Part shown: positions 25,008 through 33,686 of the stretch, one piece after another
Layout of the letters: each line of letters begins with the position of its first letter
How positions within the stretch are numbered: position 1 is the stretch's first letter
Source of the DNA: JBBQRS01 sp038214535
GTDB taxonomy: Bacteria; Chloroflexota; Anaerolineae; CG2-30-64-16
Direction: 5' to 3'
DNA length: 41,093 nt
Assembly: GCA_038214535.1 (NCBI GenBank)
Contig: JBBQRS010000035.1
Coordinates: 1-41,093, forward strand
Notes under the pieces: model-generated
Database searches by the model: none
Seen by the model: the letters and a program-made list of their open reading frames with translations, nothing else
What the model was told of the DNA's origin: nothing
Made by a program: the position numbers and the translations under genes

Positions 25008-26906
25008 CTAGACCTGGCGGAATTCGCCTTCGACGACTTCCTCATCATCCGAGCCGGACGCCGTTTCGTTGACGCTGCCGGCGTCGTAGCCGTTGCCCGA
25101 CGGCGCTTGATGGGCCGTCTGCGACAGTGCTGCCGTCGCCTGCTCCAGCCGGGTCATGGCCTCGCGGATGGCGGCGATGTCTTCGCCTTGCGCCGTCCGA
25201 CGCAGTTCCGCCGTCAGTTGCTCGACCGCCTGACGGGTGCTGGAATCCAGTTGCCCGTTGAGCTGCCCCAGGCTCTTCTCCGTGGCATAAGCCATGTTAT
25301 CCGCCTGATTGCGCACTTCCACGAGTTCCTTGCGGCGCTCATCCGAAGCCCGGTTGATCTCGGCCTGACGCATCATCCGATCAATGTCGGCTTTGTTCAG
25401 GTTCGTCGAAGCCGTGATCGTGATTTGCTGCTCCTTGCCCGACGCCTTATCGCGGGCGCTCACATTCAGGATGCCGTTCGAGTCAATGTCGAAGGTCACT
25501 TCGACTTGCGGCATACCTCGCGGGGCCGCCGGAATGCCCTCCAGGTTGAACTGCCCCAGCGACATGTTGTCCGCCGCCATGGGCCGCTCGCCCTGCAGCA
25601 CGTGTACCGTCACCGCTGCCTGGTTGTCCTCAGCCGTGCTGAAGACCTGGCTCTTGCGCACCGGAATGGTGGTGTTGCGCTCGATGATCGCCGTCAACAC
25701 ACCGCCCAGCGTCTCGACGCCCAGGGTTAGAGGCGTCACGTCCAGCAACAGGATGTTCTTCACGTCACCGGAGAGCACACCGCCTTGCAGCGCCGCGCCT
25801 GCCGCCACAACCTCATCAGGGTTCACCCCGCGATGCGGGTCTTTGCCGCCGGATAGCTTCTTGACCAACTCCTGCACCATCGGCATCCGGGTCGAGCCGC
25901 CAACCAGAACCACCTCATCAATGTCTGCGGCCTTCATCTTAGCGTCCTTCAGCGCCTGCTCGAAGGGGCCCTTGGTGCGGACCAGCAACTCCTCGGTCAA
26001 CTGCTCGAACTTCGCCCGAGACAGCTTGACCTGCAAGTGCTTGGGGCCTGAGGCGTCCGCCGTGACAAACGGCAGATTCAGCTCGGTCTCTTGCATCGTC
26101 GAAAGCTCAATCTTGGCCTTCTCGGCGGCTTCCTTCAGGCGTTGAAGCGCCTGGCGGTCGCTGCGCAGATCAATGCCGTTCTCACGCTTGAACTCGTCGG
26201 CCACGTAGTCCACAATCCGCTGATCCCAGTCGTCGCCGCCCAGGTGGGTGTCGCCGTTGGTGGCCTTCACCTCGATGACGCCATCGCCGACCTCGAGGAT
26301 GGACACGTCGAACGTGCCGCCGCCCAGGTCGAAGACCAGGATCGTCTCGTTCTCTTTCTTGTCAAGCCCGTAGGCCAGCGCGGCGGCCGTCGGCTCATTG
26401 ATGATGCGCAGAACTTCCAGCCCTGCGATCCTGCCGGCGTCCTTGGTCGCCTGCCGCTGCGAATCGTTGAAATACGCGGGAACCGTGATAACCGCCTGGA
26501 TCACCGGCTCGCCAAGAAACGACTCGGCATCGGCCTTCAACTTGCTCAGCACCATCGCGGAAATCTCTTGCGGCGTGTATTCTTTGTTGTTCGCCGGAAT
26601 GAAGACCCGCGCATCGCCAGCCTTACCCTCTTTCACCTGGTAAGACACGATCTTGCGTTCTTCTTCGGTCTCGTCATAGCGGCGGCCCATAAACCGCTTG
26701 ATGGAATATACGGTGTTTTCAGGGTTAACGACGGATTGGCGCTTGGCGGTCTGCCCGACCAGGCGCTCGCCATTCTTGGCGAAACCCACTACAGAAGGCG
26801 CCAACCGGCTGCCCTCGGCGGTCGTAATCACAACAGGATCGCCGCCTTCAACCACGGCCACAACACTGTTGGTCGTTCCCAGATCAATACCCACTACTTT
26901 ACTCAT
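25008..26906 (-). CDS. dnaK: Molecular chaperone DnaK (Hsp70)
   Basis: DnaK binds exposed hydrophobic peptides in an ATP cycle driven by DnaJ and GrpE. The 632-residue protein has GIDLGTTNS at 5-13, the Hsp70 signatures (VFDLGGGTFDVSIL and VVLVGGSTRMPMVQ), the linker LLLDVTPLTLGVET and the beta-domain and lid. The C terminus (EEVVEGEFRQV) is typical of bacterial DnaK. GGAGGA lies 6-7 nt before the ATG. No grpE, dnaJ or hrcA gene is adjacent, so it is a stand-alone copy; the genome may have another in a chaperone operon. No CIRCE element was found upstream, but a different inverted repeat is present. Confidence 0.97.
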   Translation of the reverse strand: MSKVVGIDLGTTNSVVAVVEGGDPVVITTAEGSRLAPSVVGFAKNGERLVGQTAKRQSVVNPENTVYSIKRFMGRRYDETEEERKIVSYQVKEGKAGDARVFIPANNKEYTPQEISAMVLSKLKADAESFLGEPVIQAVITVPAYFNDSQRQATKDAGRIAGLEVLRIINEPTAAALAYGLDKKENETILVFDLGGGTFDVSILEVGDGVIEVKATNGDTHLGGDDWDQRIVDYVADEFKRENGIDLRSDRQALQRLKEAAEKAKIELSTMQETELNLPFVTADASGPKHLQVKLSRAKFEQLTEELLVRTKGPFEQALKDAKMKAADIDEVVLVGGSTRMPMVQELVKKLSGGKDPHRGVNPDEVVAAGAALQGGVLSGDVKNILLLDVTPLTLGVETLGGVLTAIIERNTTIPVRKSQVFSTAEDNQAAVTVHVLQGERPMAADNMSLGQFNLEGIPAAPRGMPQVEVTFDIDSNGILNVSARDKASGKEQQITITASTNLNKADIDRMMRQAEINRASDERRKELVEVRNQADNMAYATEKSLGQLNGQLDSSTRQAVEQLTAELRRTAQGEDIAAIREAMTRLEQATAALSQTAHQAPSGNGYDAGSVNETASGSDDEEVVEGEFRQV

Positions 26907-26971
26907 TACACGTCCTCCTCAGACTATCATCAAATCTATCGTTACATGGTTTAATATTTGCAATGTATCGC

Positions 26972-27008
26972 AGGGAGTGACCGATCTGCGGTTACCGGTC
27001 ACTGCCCT
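26972..27008. promoter_or_regulatory. Inverted repeat upstream of dnaK
   Basis: AGTGACCG at 26976-26983 pairs perfectly with CGGTCACT at 26996-27003, and outer AGGG and CCCT segments extend the pairing. It lies between divergent dnaK and the acetyltransferase gene, about 65-100 nt before dnaK. It could be an operator for either gene. It matches neither CIRCE nor the HspR HAIR motif. Confidence 0.5.
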
Positions 27009-27104
27009 ACATGATTCTAATTTTACCGGGTGCGTGTTAGAATTGTATAGGGTTTGCGTTAACGTTGCATTAGAGTGATCGTAAAAACCCTTCTGGGAGG
27101 AAAG

Positions 27105-27536
27105 ATGGAACTACTTGAAGTCCAGCGCGACGGCTACACGATCAGCACGGACAAGGCGCGGCTGGATATCCCCATAATTCACGAGTACCTCAGCGAGCGA
27201 TCTTATTGGGCCGAGGGGCGAGTTCTTGAAGTGATGGAAAAGGCCATCGCCAACTCACTTTGCTTCGGCGTGTACGATGGTGAGCGGCAGGCCGGCTTCG
27301 CGCGCGTCGTGACGGACTACGCGACCTTCGCATGGCTGGCCGACGTGTTCATCTTGGAGGATTACCGGGGACGTGGACTGAGCAAGTGGCTGATCGAGAC
27401 GCTCACAACCTATCCACCGCTCGCAAACCTGCGCCAATTCGTGCTGGCGACCCGCGACGCGCACGAACTCTACCGGCGCTACGGCGATTTCCAGCCGCTC
27501 CCCGCCCCCGAATTCTGGATGCGCCGGACGAGATAA
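27105..27536 (+). CDS. GNAT-family N-acetyltransferase
   Basis: The 143-residue protein has the GNAT acetyl-CoA binding motif A, DVFILEDYRGRGLSKWLIE, at about residues 81-99, with the R-G-R-G-L pyrophosphate loop. The C terminus has LATRDAHELYRRYGDF, typical of small GNAT enzymes. The substrate cannot be read from sequence. The ATG at 27105 is chosen because GGGAGGAAAG lies just upstream; a GTG at 27075 is also in frame but has no such box. The gene is divergent from dnaK and ends right at a long palindrome. Confidence 0.85.
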   Translation: MELLEVQRDGYTISTDKARLDIPIIHEYLSERSYWAEGRVLEVMEKAIANSLCFGVYDGERQAGFARVVTDYATFAWLADVFILEDYRGRGLSKWLIETLTTYPPLANLRQFVLATRDAHELYRRYGDFQPLPAPEFWMRRTR

Positions 27537-27610
27537 GAGTCACCACGAAGGAACGAAGAAGCGAAGAAAAAGAAAAAAATCTTCGTTTCTTCGTTCCTTC
27601 GTGGTGACTC
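27537..27610. repeat. Long palindrome with 29-bp arms between convergent genes
   Basis: The arms at 27537-27565 and 27582-27610 match with a single mismatch around a 16-nt A-rich loop. The left arm begins directly after the acetyltransferase stop codon and the right arm ends 6 nt before the stop codon of the GH2 gene. It would terminate or insulate both transcripts. A related half copy (CACCACGAAG then GCGAAGAA) lies at 31966-31985. Confidence 0.85.
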
Positions 27611-27616
27611 TTCCGA

Positions 27617-29389
27617 TTATCGCGGTGTCTGGATGATCTCGCGGAGCGCGGCGATGTCGAATTTCGGCGTGCGGTCTTCGAGCAGCAGCCCGTTGGTCTC
27701 CTGCTCCGTGTCGGTGATTTGCGTGTAGCAGAACCCCGCGACCTCGGGGCAGGCGACGACCGCGCCGACCAGCTCGCGCAGCTTCGCCAGATACTCCTCG
27801 CCGGTCTTCACCGTGCCATAGCCGTACCACTTGGTACCGGCCTCGGGCGCGTAGCTGATGCCTCCGAACTCGGTGAGCATGATCGGTGCGCCGGCGGTCG
27901 GCGTAAAGTCGCTCAACAGCGGCTTGTGGATCGGCTCCTTGCCCGCCAGCACGCGCGCCAGCCCCTCGTCCGAGCCGTAGCGGCGCAGCAGGGTCGCGCC
28001 GTCGCGGGCATAGTCGTGGATGCTCAGGATGTCGGTGACAGCGTGCTCCCACCCGTCGTTATCCACCACCGGGCGCGTCGCGTCGAACGCGTGGGTCAGG
28101 TGGTAGAGCGCGTGCAGGAATTCGCGCTGGCGCGGGTCGCCCTCCAGGTTATGCAGACCCCAGCTCTCATTGATGGGGACCCAGGCCACGATACACGGAT
28201 GGCTGTAGTCGCGTTCCATGACCTCTAACCACTCGCGCGTGAACCGTTCCGCCGACTCCTTCGAGAAGTAGAACGCGTTTGCCATTTCACCCCAGGTGAT
28301 CAGCCCCAGCCGATCGCACCAGTAGAGATAGCGTGGGTCTTCCACCTTCTGATGGATGCGCACGGCGTTGAACCCCAGCTCCTTCGCCAGCTCCACCTCA
28401 CGGCGCAGCGCTTCGGGCGGCGCGGCCAGGTGTGAATCGGGCCAGTAGCCCTGCTCGAGCGCCATCCGCAGGTAGTACGGGTTGCCGTTGAGCAAAAAAC
28501 GACCGCGGTCAACTCCGGTGCTGCGCACCCCGGCGTAGCTGTCCACTTCATCCAGCAGCGTTTCCCCATCCAGCAGCGTGATGGTCGCCTCGATCAGATT
28601 AGGGAACTCCGGTGACCACAGCCACGCCCGTGCGTTCATCGCGATATCGTTCATCGGCAGGGTGACCTCACGCTGCATCCCGCTGGTCGCGATCTGAACC
28701 GTGTCGTCCGCGACGACCTGATCGCGCAATGTCAATTGCACCCTCAGCGCCAGCGAGTGCGCGGGCGGCCGGCTCAACGCCACTTCGAGGCCAAGCGTCA
28801 TGCGTTCGAGCGACGGCGTCCAGCGTACCTGCTTGACATGCGTGGCCGATACCCATTCCAACCATACCGGTTGCCAGATGCCCGTCGTGCGATGATACCA
28901 GATAGCGTGCGGCTCGGGCAGCCAGTCTTGTTTGCCGCGCGGCTGCGCCAGATCGGTGGGATGATCCTCGGCGCGCACCACCACGACCGCTTTGGTTTGG
29001 CCCTCCTCCAGCGCGTCGGTGATGTCGAGCGCGAAGGGCGTATGGCCGCCGGTGTGCGTACCCACCATCTGGCCGTTGACCCACACGGTCGCCGTGTAGT
29101 CCACCGCGCCGAAGTGCAGCATCAGCCGGTCACGTCCTGCGGGGGCCGCCACCGGTATGGCGCGCCGGTACCAGACGACCGGATGATAGCCGGTTTCGCG
29201 CAGACCGCTTGCGCGCGACTCCGGCGGGAACGGCACGGTGATTTCACGGTTGTACACATCGGCGCGCGTTTCCCAGTGTTCGCCGCGACCTGCGTCAGCG
29301 TCATCGTGCGCGAAACCCCACTGGCCGCACAGATCTGTCCATTCGGGCCGCGCGAACTGGGGCGTGGGATGTCGTGTCTCGGTGGTCAT
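27617..29389 (-). CDS. Glycoside hydrolase family 2 (beta-galactosidase/beta-glucuronidase-like)
   Basis: The 590-residue enzyme has the GH2 layout: a jelly-roll sugar-binding domain (to about residue 180, with HFGAVDYTATVWVNG), an Ig-like domain, and a TIM barrel from about 295. The acid/base is Glu408 in VPINESWG and the nucleophile Glu507 in MLTEFGG. No signal peptide is present, so it is probably cytosolic and works on imported oligosaccharides. It lies 7 nt after a GH51 arabinofuranosidase gene, so the pair may trim arabinose-containing plant oligosaccharides. Exact sugar specificity (galactose, arabinose, glucuronate) is not shown by sequence. Confidence 0.9.
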   Translation of the reverse strand: MTTETRHPTPQFARPEWTDLCGQWGFAHDDADAGRGEHWETRADVYNREITVPFPPESRASGLRETGYHPVVWYRRAIPVAAPAGRDRLMLHFGAVDYTATVWVNGQMVGTHTGGHTPFALDITDALEEGQTKAVVVVRAEDHPTDLAQPRGKQDWLPEPHAIWYHRTTGIWQPVWLEWVSATHVKQVRWTPSLERMTLGLEVALSRPPAHSLALRVQLTLRDQVVADDTVQIATSGMQREVTLPMNDIAMNARAWLWSPEFPNLIEATITLLDGETLLDEVDSYAGVRSTGVDRGRFLLNGNPYYLRMALEQGYWPDSHLAAPPEALRREVELAKELGFNAVRIHQKVEDPRYLYWCDRLGLITWGEMANAFYFSKESAERFTREWLEVMERDYSHPCIVAWVPINESWGLHNLEGDPRQREFLHALYHLTHAFDATRPVVDNDGWEHAVTDILSIHDYARDGATLLRRYGSDEGLARVLAGKEPIHKPLLSDFTPTAGAPIMLTEFGGISYAPEAGTKWYGYGTVKTGEEYLAKLRELVGAVVACPEVAGFCYTQITDTEQETNGLLLEDRTPKFDIAALREIIQTPR

Positions 29390-29396
29390 TTCGGCT

Positions 29397-30890
29397 CTAC
29401 TCCAGAACGATCGTGGTGAATGATGTGGGCGGCAGGTTCAACGTGAATTTGCCATCCATCACGAGGCCGCCGAGCAACTGCACCGGCACGATGTTGTCGG
29501 GGTCCTCGAAGGTGTTCTCGGCCTTCACGTCCGAACCCGCAAGCTGGTAGATCGCGCTCACCTTCGAGGGCGCGCCGTCTTGCCACACCAGGTCGGTGAC
29601 TACGGCGTCGGTCTGGCTGCGATTGACGATGAACACCGACTGCTTGCCCGTTTCCGGGTCGTGGCTGGCTGACACATCGAGCAGCGGCATCTCGCCCCAC
29701 TGCTTTGTTTCGTATAGCGGCGCGCGCACCAGCACGTCCAGCGAGTTGCCGCGCGCGTTGTTGCTCATCAGCGCAAACGGGTAGAAGGACGTGTGCTTAA
29801 GCAAGCCGTCGTCGCTGGTGTGGATGAACGAAATGATGTTCACGATCTGCGCCATGCACGCGATTTTCAGCACGTCGCACTTGCGCAGGAAGACGTTGAG
29901 CCATTGCGCCACGACCAGCGCATCTTCCAACGTGTAAGGCGCTTCGGCCAGATGCGGCGCTTCCTTCCATTGTCCGTCGTTGGTCGAGGGGTTCCATACC
30001 TGCCACTCATCCCAAGAGAGGTAGACATCATGGTTGCTGCGGGTTTTCGCCTTGACATAGCGCAGCGTGCCCGCCATGGTGTCAATGAAGTCCTCGAACC
30101 GTTTTGCCAGTGCCAGATAAGAGGGGGTGTCCGGCTCATTGTGGTTGGTGACGTACATGTGGATCGAGAGGTAATCCACTTTATCCCAGCACGTCTCCAA
30201 CGCCACACGATCCCATTCCGGGAAGGTGGGCATCCGGTCATTCGACGAGCCGCACAGCACCGTCTCGATGGTGGGGTCGTTCCACTTCATCATCTTCGAG
30301 GCTTCCAACGCCTTCTTGGCGTAGTCGTGCATGTCGAGGTGCCCGATCTGCCAGGGGCCGTCCATCTCGTTGCCCAGACACCAGTATTTCACGCCGTAGG
30401 GGCCGGTGTGGCCGTTAGCCGCCCGCATGTCGGCGTAATAGGTGCCGGTGGGCGCGTTGCAATATTCCACCAGGTCGGCGGCGGATTGGATCGTGCCGGT
30501 GCCCAGGTTGACGCCCATCATCGGCAAGGTGTTGATCTTCTTGCAGAAGCGCATGAACTCGTCCGTGCCGAACTGGTTGGTCTCGATGGAGAACCACGCC
30601 AGCTCACGGCGGCGCAGGCGATTCTCCCTGGGGCCGACGCCGTCGAGCCAATTATAGCCGCTGAGGAAGTTACCGCCAGGATAACGCACCGTGGTGTGGG
30701 CCAGTTCGCGCAGGGCGGCCAACACGTCGGTGCGCAGCCCGTCCTCGTCGGCGAAGGGCGAATCAGGCTGGTAGATGCCTTCGTAGATACAGCGGCCCAT
30801 GTGCTCCGCAAACCCGCCGAAGAGCAGCGGAGAAATCTCGCCGACCGTGCGATTTATGTCAAGGTAGAGTTGCGCGGAAAGGGGTGTCAT
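29397..30890 (-). CDS. Alpha-L-arabinofuranosidase, GH51
   Basis: The 497-residue enzyme releases arabinofuranose from arabinan or arabinoxylan oligosaccharides. LLFGGFAEHMGRCIYEGIY at 22-40 is the diagnostic N-terminal GH51 motif. The acid/base is Glu175 (CLGNEMDGPW) and the nucleophile Glu295 (WDEWQVW); a C-terminal beta-sandwich follows. It lacks a signal peptide, as is usual for intracellular GH51 enzymes. The ATG at 30890 is chosen for GAGGA just upstream; the frame is open to 31121 but the extra residues do not fit the family. It heads a two-gene operon with the GH2 enzyme. Confidence 0.93.
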   Translation of the reverse strand: MTPLSAQLYLDINRTVGEISPLLFGGFAEHMGRCIYEGIYQPDSPFADEDGLRTDVLAALRELAHTTVRYPGGNFLSGYNWLDGVGPRENRLRRRELAWFSIETNQFGTDEFMRFCKKINTLPMMGVNLGTGTIQSAADLVEYCNAPTGTYYADMRAANGHTGPYGVKYWCLGNEMDGPWQIGHLDMHDYAKKALEASKMMKWNDPTIETVLCGSSNDRMPTFPEWDRVALETCWDKVDYLSIHMYVTNHNEPDTPSYLALAKRFEDFIDTMAGTLRYVKAKTRSNHDVYLSWDEWQVWNPSTNDGQWKEAPHLAEAPYTLEDALVVAQWLNVFLRKCDVLKIACMAQIVNIISFIHTSDDGLLKHTSFYPFALMSNNARGNSLDVLVRAPLYETKQWGEMPLLDVSASHDPETGKQSVFIVNRSQTDAVVTDLVWQDGAPSKVSAIYQLAGSDVKAENTFEDPDNIVPVQLLGGLVMDGKFTLNLPPTSFTTIVLE

Positions 30891-30929
30891 AGGTTTCCTC
30901 GTCATAGAGTGAGATAGGGTTCGGGTGAC

Positions 30930-30987
30930 CTGATACGCGAGGTCTCTTACGCGTATCAGTATAAACCAGGTTATCACGGCGGCGTAA
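30930..30987 (-). promoter_or_regulatory. Promoter and candidate operator of the GH51-GH2 operon
   Basis: On the minus strand a -35-like TTACGC (30982-30987) and -10 TATACT (30958-30963) are 18 nt apart. The perfect inverted repeat CTGATACGCG / CGCGTATCAG (30930-30939 and 30950-30959, spacer 10 nt) overlaps the end of the -10 box and the start of transcription. That is the classic place for a repressor of a sugar-use operon. No regulator gene is adjacent. Confidence 0.65.
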
Positions 30988-31067
30988 CGTGTCCCGATAA
31001 TTTTGTGGAGAGCGCCGTTAGGTGATATGTTCATGGTGACTGCAACTGCAATGATGAGGAGATCCGC

Positions 31068-31937
31068 ATGATTAATCCGCTGCTGCAAGACCGCGTGGTG
31101 TTCATCACCGGGGCAAACCACGGTATCGGCGCGGCCACGGCGCGCGCTTTCGCTGCGCAGGGCGCGAAGGTCTATCTCACCGCCTATCGCGAGCCGAACT
31201 CGTACTTGGAGGAGACGCTACAAGAAGCCATCGAACAGGGCGCGGGTGGGCCGGAACTCTATGCCGCCCAACAAGCGCAGCCGCTCGACGCGCTGTTGCA
31301 GGAACTACGCGCTCAGGGCTGCGCGTGCGCCGGTCGCGAGGCGAACCTGGCCGATGCGGCCAACATCCCGCGGCTGTTCGACGCTTGCGAGGCGACACTA
31401 GGGCCGGTGGATGTGTTGGTGAACAACCACACCTACTGCGTGTTGGAGACTTTCGATCCGGCGCTGGTCGTTACGGAGGGCTTCCCCGTGAGTCTGCCGA
31501 CCGCAGAGATCATTGACGCCCATTTCCAGATCAACACGCGGGCGTTTGTCCTGCTGATGGCGGAATACGTCAGGCGCTATCTCGCGCGCGGGGCGGGGCG
31601 CGGGCGCATCGTTAACGTCAGCACCGATGCCGCGAGCGCCCATACCGCCAACATCTCCTATGCGGCCAGCAAGCACGCTATCGAGTCATACAGCCGGTCG
31701 GCCGCGGCTGAGCTGGGCCGGTACGGCATCACGGTGAACGTGGTCGCGCCCGGCCCGATCCAGACAGGTTATATCGTCCCGGAGGCCGCAGTGGAGATTG
31801 CCCGCAATACGCCGCTGGGTCGCGTGGGGCAACCCGATGATGTGGCCGACGTGATCGTCTTTTTCGCGTCCGAGCAGGCGCACTGGCTCACCGGGCAACT
31901 GCTCTACGCGGGCGGCGGCTGGCGTATGCCGCAGTAA
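31068..31937 (+). CDS. Short-chain dehydrogenase/reductase
   Basis: The 289-residue SDR enzyme has the cofactor motif TGANHGIG at 14-21, the NNH variant of the NNAG motif near 119-121, and the catalytic Tyr198 and Lys202 (SYAASK) with a Ser near 186 in NVSTDAAS. The stretch PGPIQTGYI and the C-terminal GGGW are typical for classical SDRs. The substrate and cofactor choice are unknown. GAGGAG lies 6-7 nt before the ATG. It is divergent from the GH51-GH2 operon, so a role in sugar oxidation is possible but only by location. Confidence 0.88.
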   Translation: MINPLLQDRVVFITGANHGIGAATARAFAAQGAKVYLTAYREPNSYLEETLQEAIEQGAGGPELYAAQQAQPLDALLQELRAQGCACAGREANLADAANIPRLFDACEATLGPVDVLVNNHTYCVLETFDPALVVTEGFPVSLPTAEIIDAHFQINTRAFVLLMAEYVRRYLARGAGRGRIVNVSTDAASAHTANISYAASKHAIESYSRSAAAELGRYGITVNVVAPGPIQTGYIVPEAAVEIARNTPLGRVGQPDDVADVIVFFASEQAHWLTGQLLYAGGGWRMPQ

Positions 31938-31939
31938 CT

Positions 31940-31986
31940 GTCATGTTGAGCGCAGCGAAATATCTCACCACGAAGAAGCGAAGAAT
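31940..31986. repeat. Two abutting partial copies of dispersed intergenic repeats
   Basis: TGTCATGTTGAGCGCAGCGA near 31940 resembles a repeat common between genes of some bacteria, whose antisense translation gives peptides such as RCAQHDS. It is followed by CACCACGAAG and GCGAAGAA at 31966-31985, a half copy of the palindrome at 27537-27610. A 23-codon frame at 31987-32058 follows and is not called as a gene. Confidence 0.55.
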
Positions 31987-32048
31987 ATGCCGGACGCGCT
32001 GTTTGATACCCTATTGCAGCGCATAGATGATCTACTGGAGGATATGAG

Positions 32049-32441
32049 ATGGCAATGACCCTGACGCAGAAACTCAACCTGAAAGAGCCGGAACTGCTGG
32101 TACTCAACGCGCCGGAAGGCTACCTGCCGACGTTGGCGGACGCGCTGCCGGGCGTGACGTTGACCACCGAGCGCGCGGCCCCCGCGGGCGCGATCCTGTT
32201 GTTCGTCAACAACCTAGAAGAAGCAGTTCGCCTGACGCCCGACGCGGCGCACCGGGTGCGCGCCGGCGGCCTGTTGTGGGTCGCCTATCCGAAAGGCACA
32301 TCGAAGGTCAAGACCGATGTGAACCGCGACAAGCTTTGGCCCGTTTTGTCTGAAATAGATTGGCAGCCCATCCGTCAGGTCGCGCTCGATGAGGTTTGGT
32401 CGGTGATGCGTTTCCGCCCCTCCGCCGAAGTGGGAAGCTGA
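32049..32441 (+). CDS. Conserved hypothetical protein, DUF3052-like
   Basis: The 130-residue protein has an N-terminal half that looks like a truncated nucleotide-binding alpha/beta fold (LLVLNAPEGYLPTLADALPG, ILLFVNNLEEA) and a C-terminal block LLWVAYPKGTSKVKTDVNRD followed by VWSVMRFRP. That block is typical of a family of small unknown proteins that I associate with DUF3052; the family assignment is from memory. GGAGGATATGAG lies just before the ATG. The next gene starts within 15 nt of its stop codon, so it is probably cotranscribed with the YcaQ-like gene. Function unknown. Confidence 0.75.
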   Translation: MAMTLTQKLNLKEPELLVLNAPEGYLPTLADALPGVTLTTERAAPAGAILLFVNNLEEAVRLTPDAAHRVRAGGLLWVAYPKGTSKVKTDVNRDKLWPVLSEIDWQPIRQVALDEVWSVMRFRPSAEVGS

Positions 32442-32453
32442 AATGTGCCCGTG

Positions 32454-33686
32454 ATGCAGATTTCCAAACAGACTGCCCGCCGGTTTGTGCTGGGTCGTCA
32501 AGGGTTGTGGCCGGGCCGGCGCTGGGCGGGGCTGCAAGGCGTGCACGACGCGCTGACCGCCTGCGAAGCCGTCCAGATGGACCCGCTCAACGTGACGGCG
32601 CGCAGCCAGGATATCGCCCTGTGGGGGCGCGTGCTCGACTATCAGCCCGAATATCTCCACACAGCGCTTTACGACGACCGCGCTTTCTTCGAATACGGCG
32701 GCGCGATCTTCGTCTACCCCATCGCCGAACGGCCCTACTGGCGGCATCACATGGCGCGCCAGCACGGCGAGGCCGCGCGCCGCGGGATCGCGCCGGAAGT
32801 GCTCGACCAGGTACGCACGGCGCTGCGCGAACGTGGCCCGTTGGGCAACCGCGACTTCACCGGCAACGTTCGCGTAGATAGCTATCGCGGTCGCAAGGAC
32901 ACCGGCCCCGCACTCTTCCATCTCTGGTTGACCGGCGAGACGGTCATTCACCATCGCCGGCGCTTCGAGCGCGTCTACGACCTGAGTGAGCGCGTGCTGC
33001 CGCCCAACATGCTGGGAACTGCGCTGGAAGCGGAGGCGGAAGCCCATTTCGCGCGCAAGGCAGTTGCGTTTATGGGGTTGATCGGCGAACGCGCCTGGGC
33101 CAACAGGGTTGCAAACGCCCTTCAGCGCAGGTTCGCGCGCGAGGAAGCCGCGGACTGGCTGAACCGGCTGCTACAGGAAGGTGTCCTGGTGCAGATCGCC
33201 ATCGAAGGCTCGAAGGATGACTGGTACGCGTTGGCCGAAGACCTGCCGCTGCTGGAGACGCTCGAAGCGGGCGCAATCCCCGATGCGTGGCTGCCGCTCG
33301 GCCCGACCACCGAAGAAGAAGCCATATTTCTCGCGCCGCTCGATATCGTCAGCGCGCGCGGCCGCGCCGCGCAACTCTTCGACTTCGATTATGTCTGGGA
33401 AGTCTACAAGCCCGTTGAGAAGCGTCGCTGGGGCTACTACACGCTGCCGATTTTGTGGGGCGACCGTCTCGTGGCGCGGTTCGATCCGAAGCTGGATCGC
33501 AAGAGCGGGACGCTGGAGATCAAGGGTTTCTGGCTGGAAGATTCCATCGCGGCGGACAACGCCGACTTCATCGAGGCGCTGGCGAACGGATGGCGCCGTT
33601 TCGCCGCGCTGATCGGCGCACAACAGTTCACGCTGGACGGGGTCGCCGATGAGGCTCTGCGCCGGCGCATCGCGAAGGCCCTGTAG
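32454..33686 (+). CDS. YcaQ/AlkX-like DNA glycosylase (HTH_42 winged-helix protein)
   Basis: The 410-residue protein fits the winged-helix HTH_42 family (PF06224). E. coli YcaQ and actinobacterial AlkZ of this family unhook DNA interstrand crosslinks and excise bulky alkylated bases. The catalytic QxD motif is visible as QMD in VQMDPLNVTARSQD near residues 41-54, followed by YPIAERPYWRHH and, near the C terminus, GDRLVARFDPKLDRK. QxD marks the YcaQ-like subgroup rather than the QxQ AlkZ subgroup. ATG 32454 is used; a GTG at 32445 is equally in frame and neither has a strong ribosome-binding site. The stop codon lies inside the left arm of a palindrome. Confidence 0.85.
   Translation: MQISKQTARRFVLGRQGLWPGRRWAGLQGVHDALTACEAVQMDPLNVTARSQDIALWGRVLDYQPEYLHTALYDDRAFFEYGGAIFVYPIAERPYWRHHMARQHGEAARRGIAPEVLDQVRTALRERGPLGNRDFTGNVRVDSYRGRKDTGPALFHLWLTGETVIHHRRRFERVYDLSERVLPPNMLGTALEAEAEAHFARKAVAFMGLIGERAWANRVANALQRRFAREEAADWLNRLLQEGVLVQIAIEGSKDDWYALAEDLPLLETLEAGAIPDAWLPLGPTTEEEAIFLAPLDIVSARGRAAQLFDFDYVWEVYKPVEKRRWGYYTLPILWGDRLVARFDPKLDRKSGTLEIKGFWLEDSIAADNADFIEALANGWRRFAALIGAQQFTLDGVADEALRRRIAKAL

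Noticed and set aside
26907..27104. CIRCE or HAIR heat-shock element before dnaK
   Set aside because: Neither TTAGCACTC-N9-GAGTGCTAA nor CTTGAGT-N7-ACTCAAG is present; only an unrelated inverted repeat is seen.
31987..32058. 23-codon plus-strand frame before the DUF3052-like gene
   Set aside because: It starts plausibly and overlaps the next start, but is too short, has no clear ribosome-binding site and begins inside repeat debris.
31904..32107. Minus-strand 67-codon frame containing RCAQHDS
   Set aside because: This peptide is a known type of spurious translation from a dispersed intergenic repeat.
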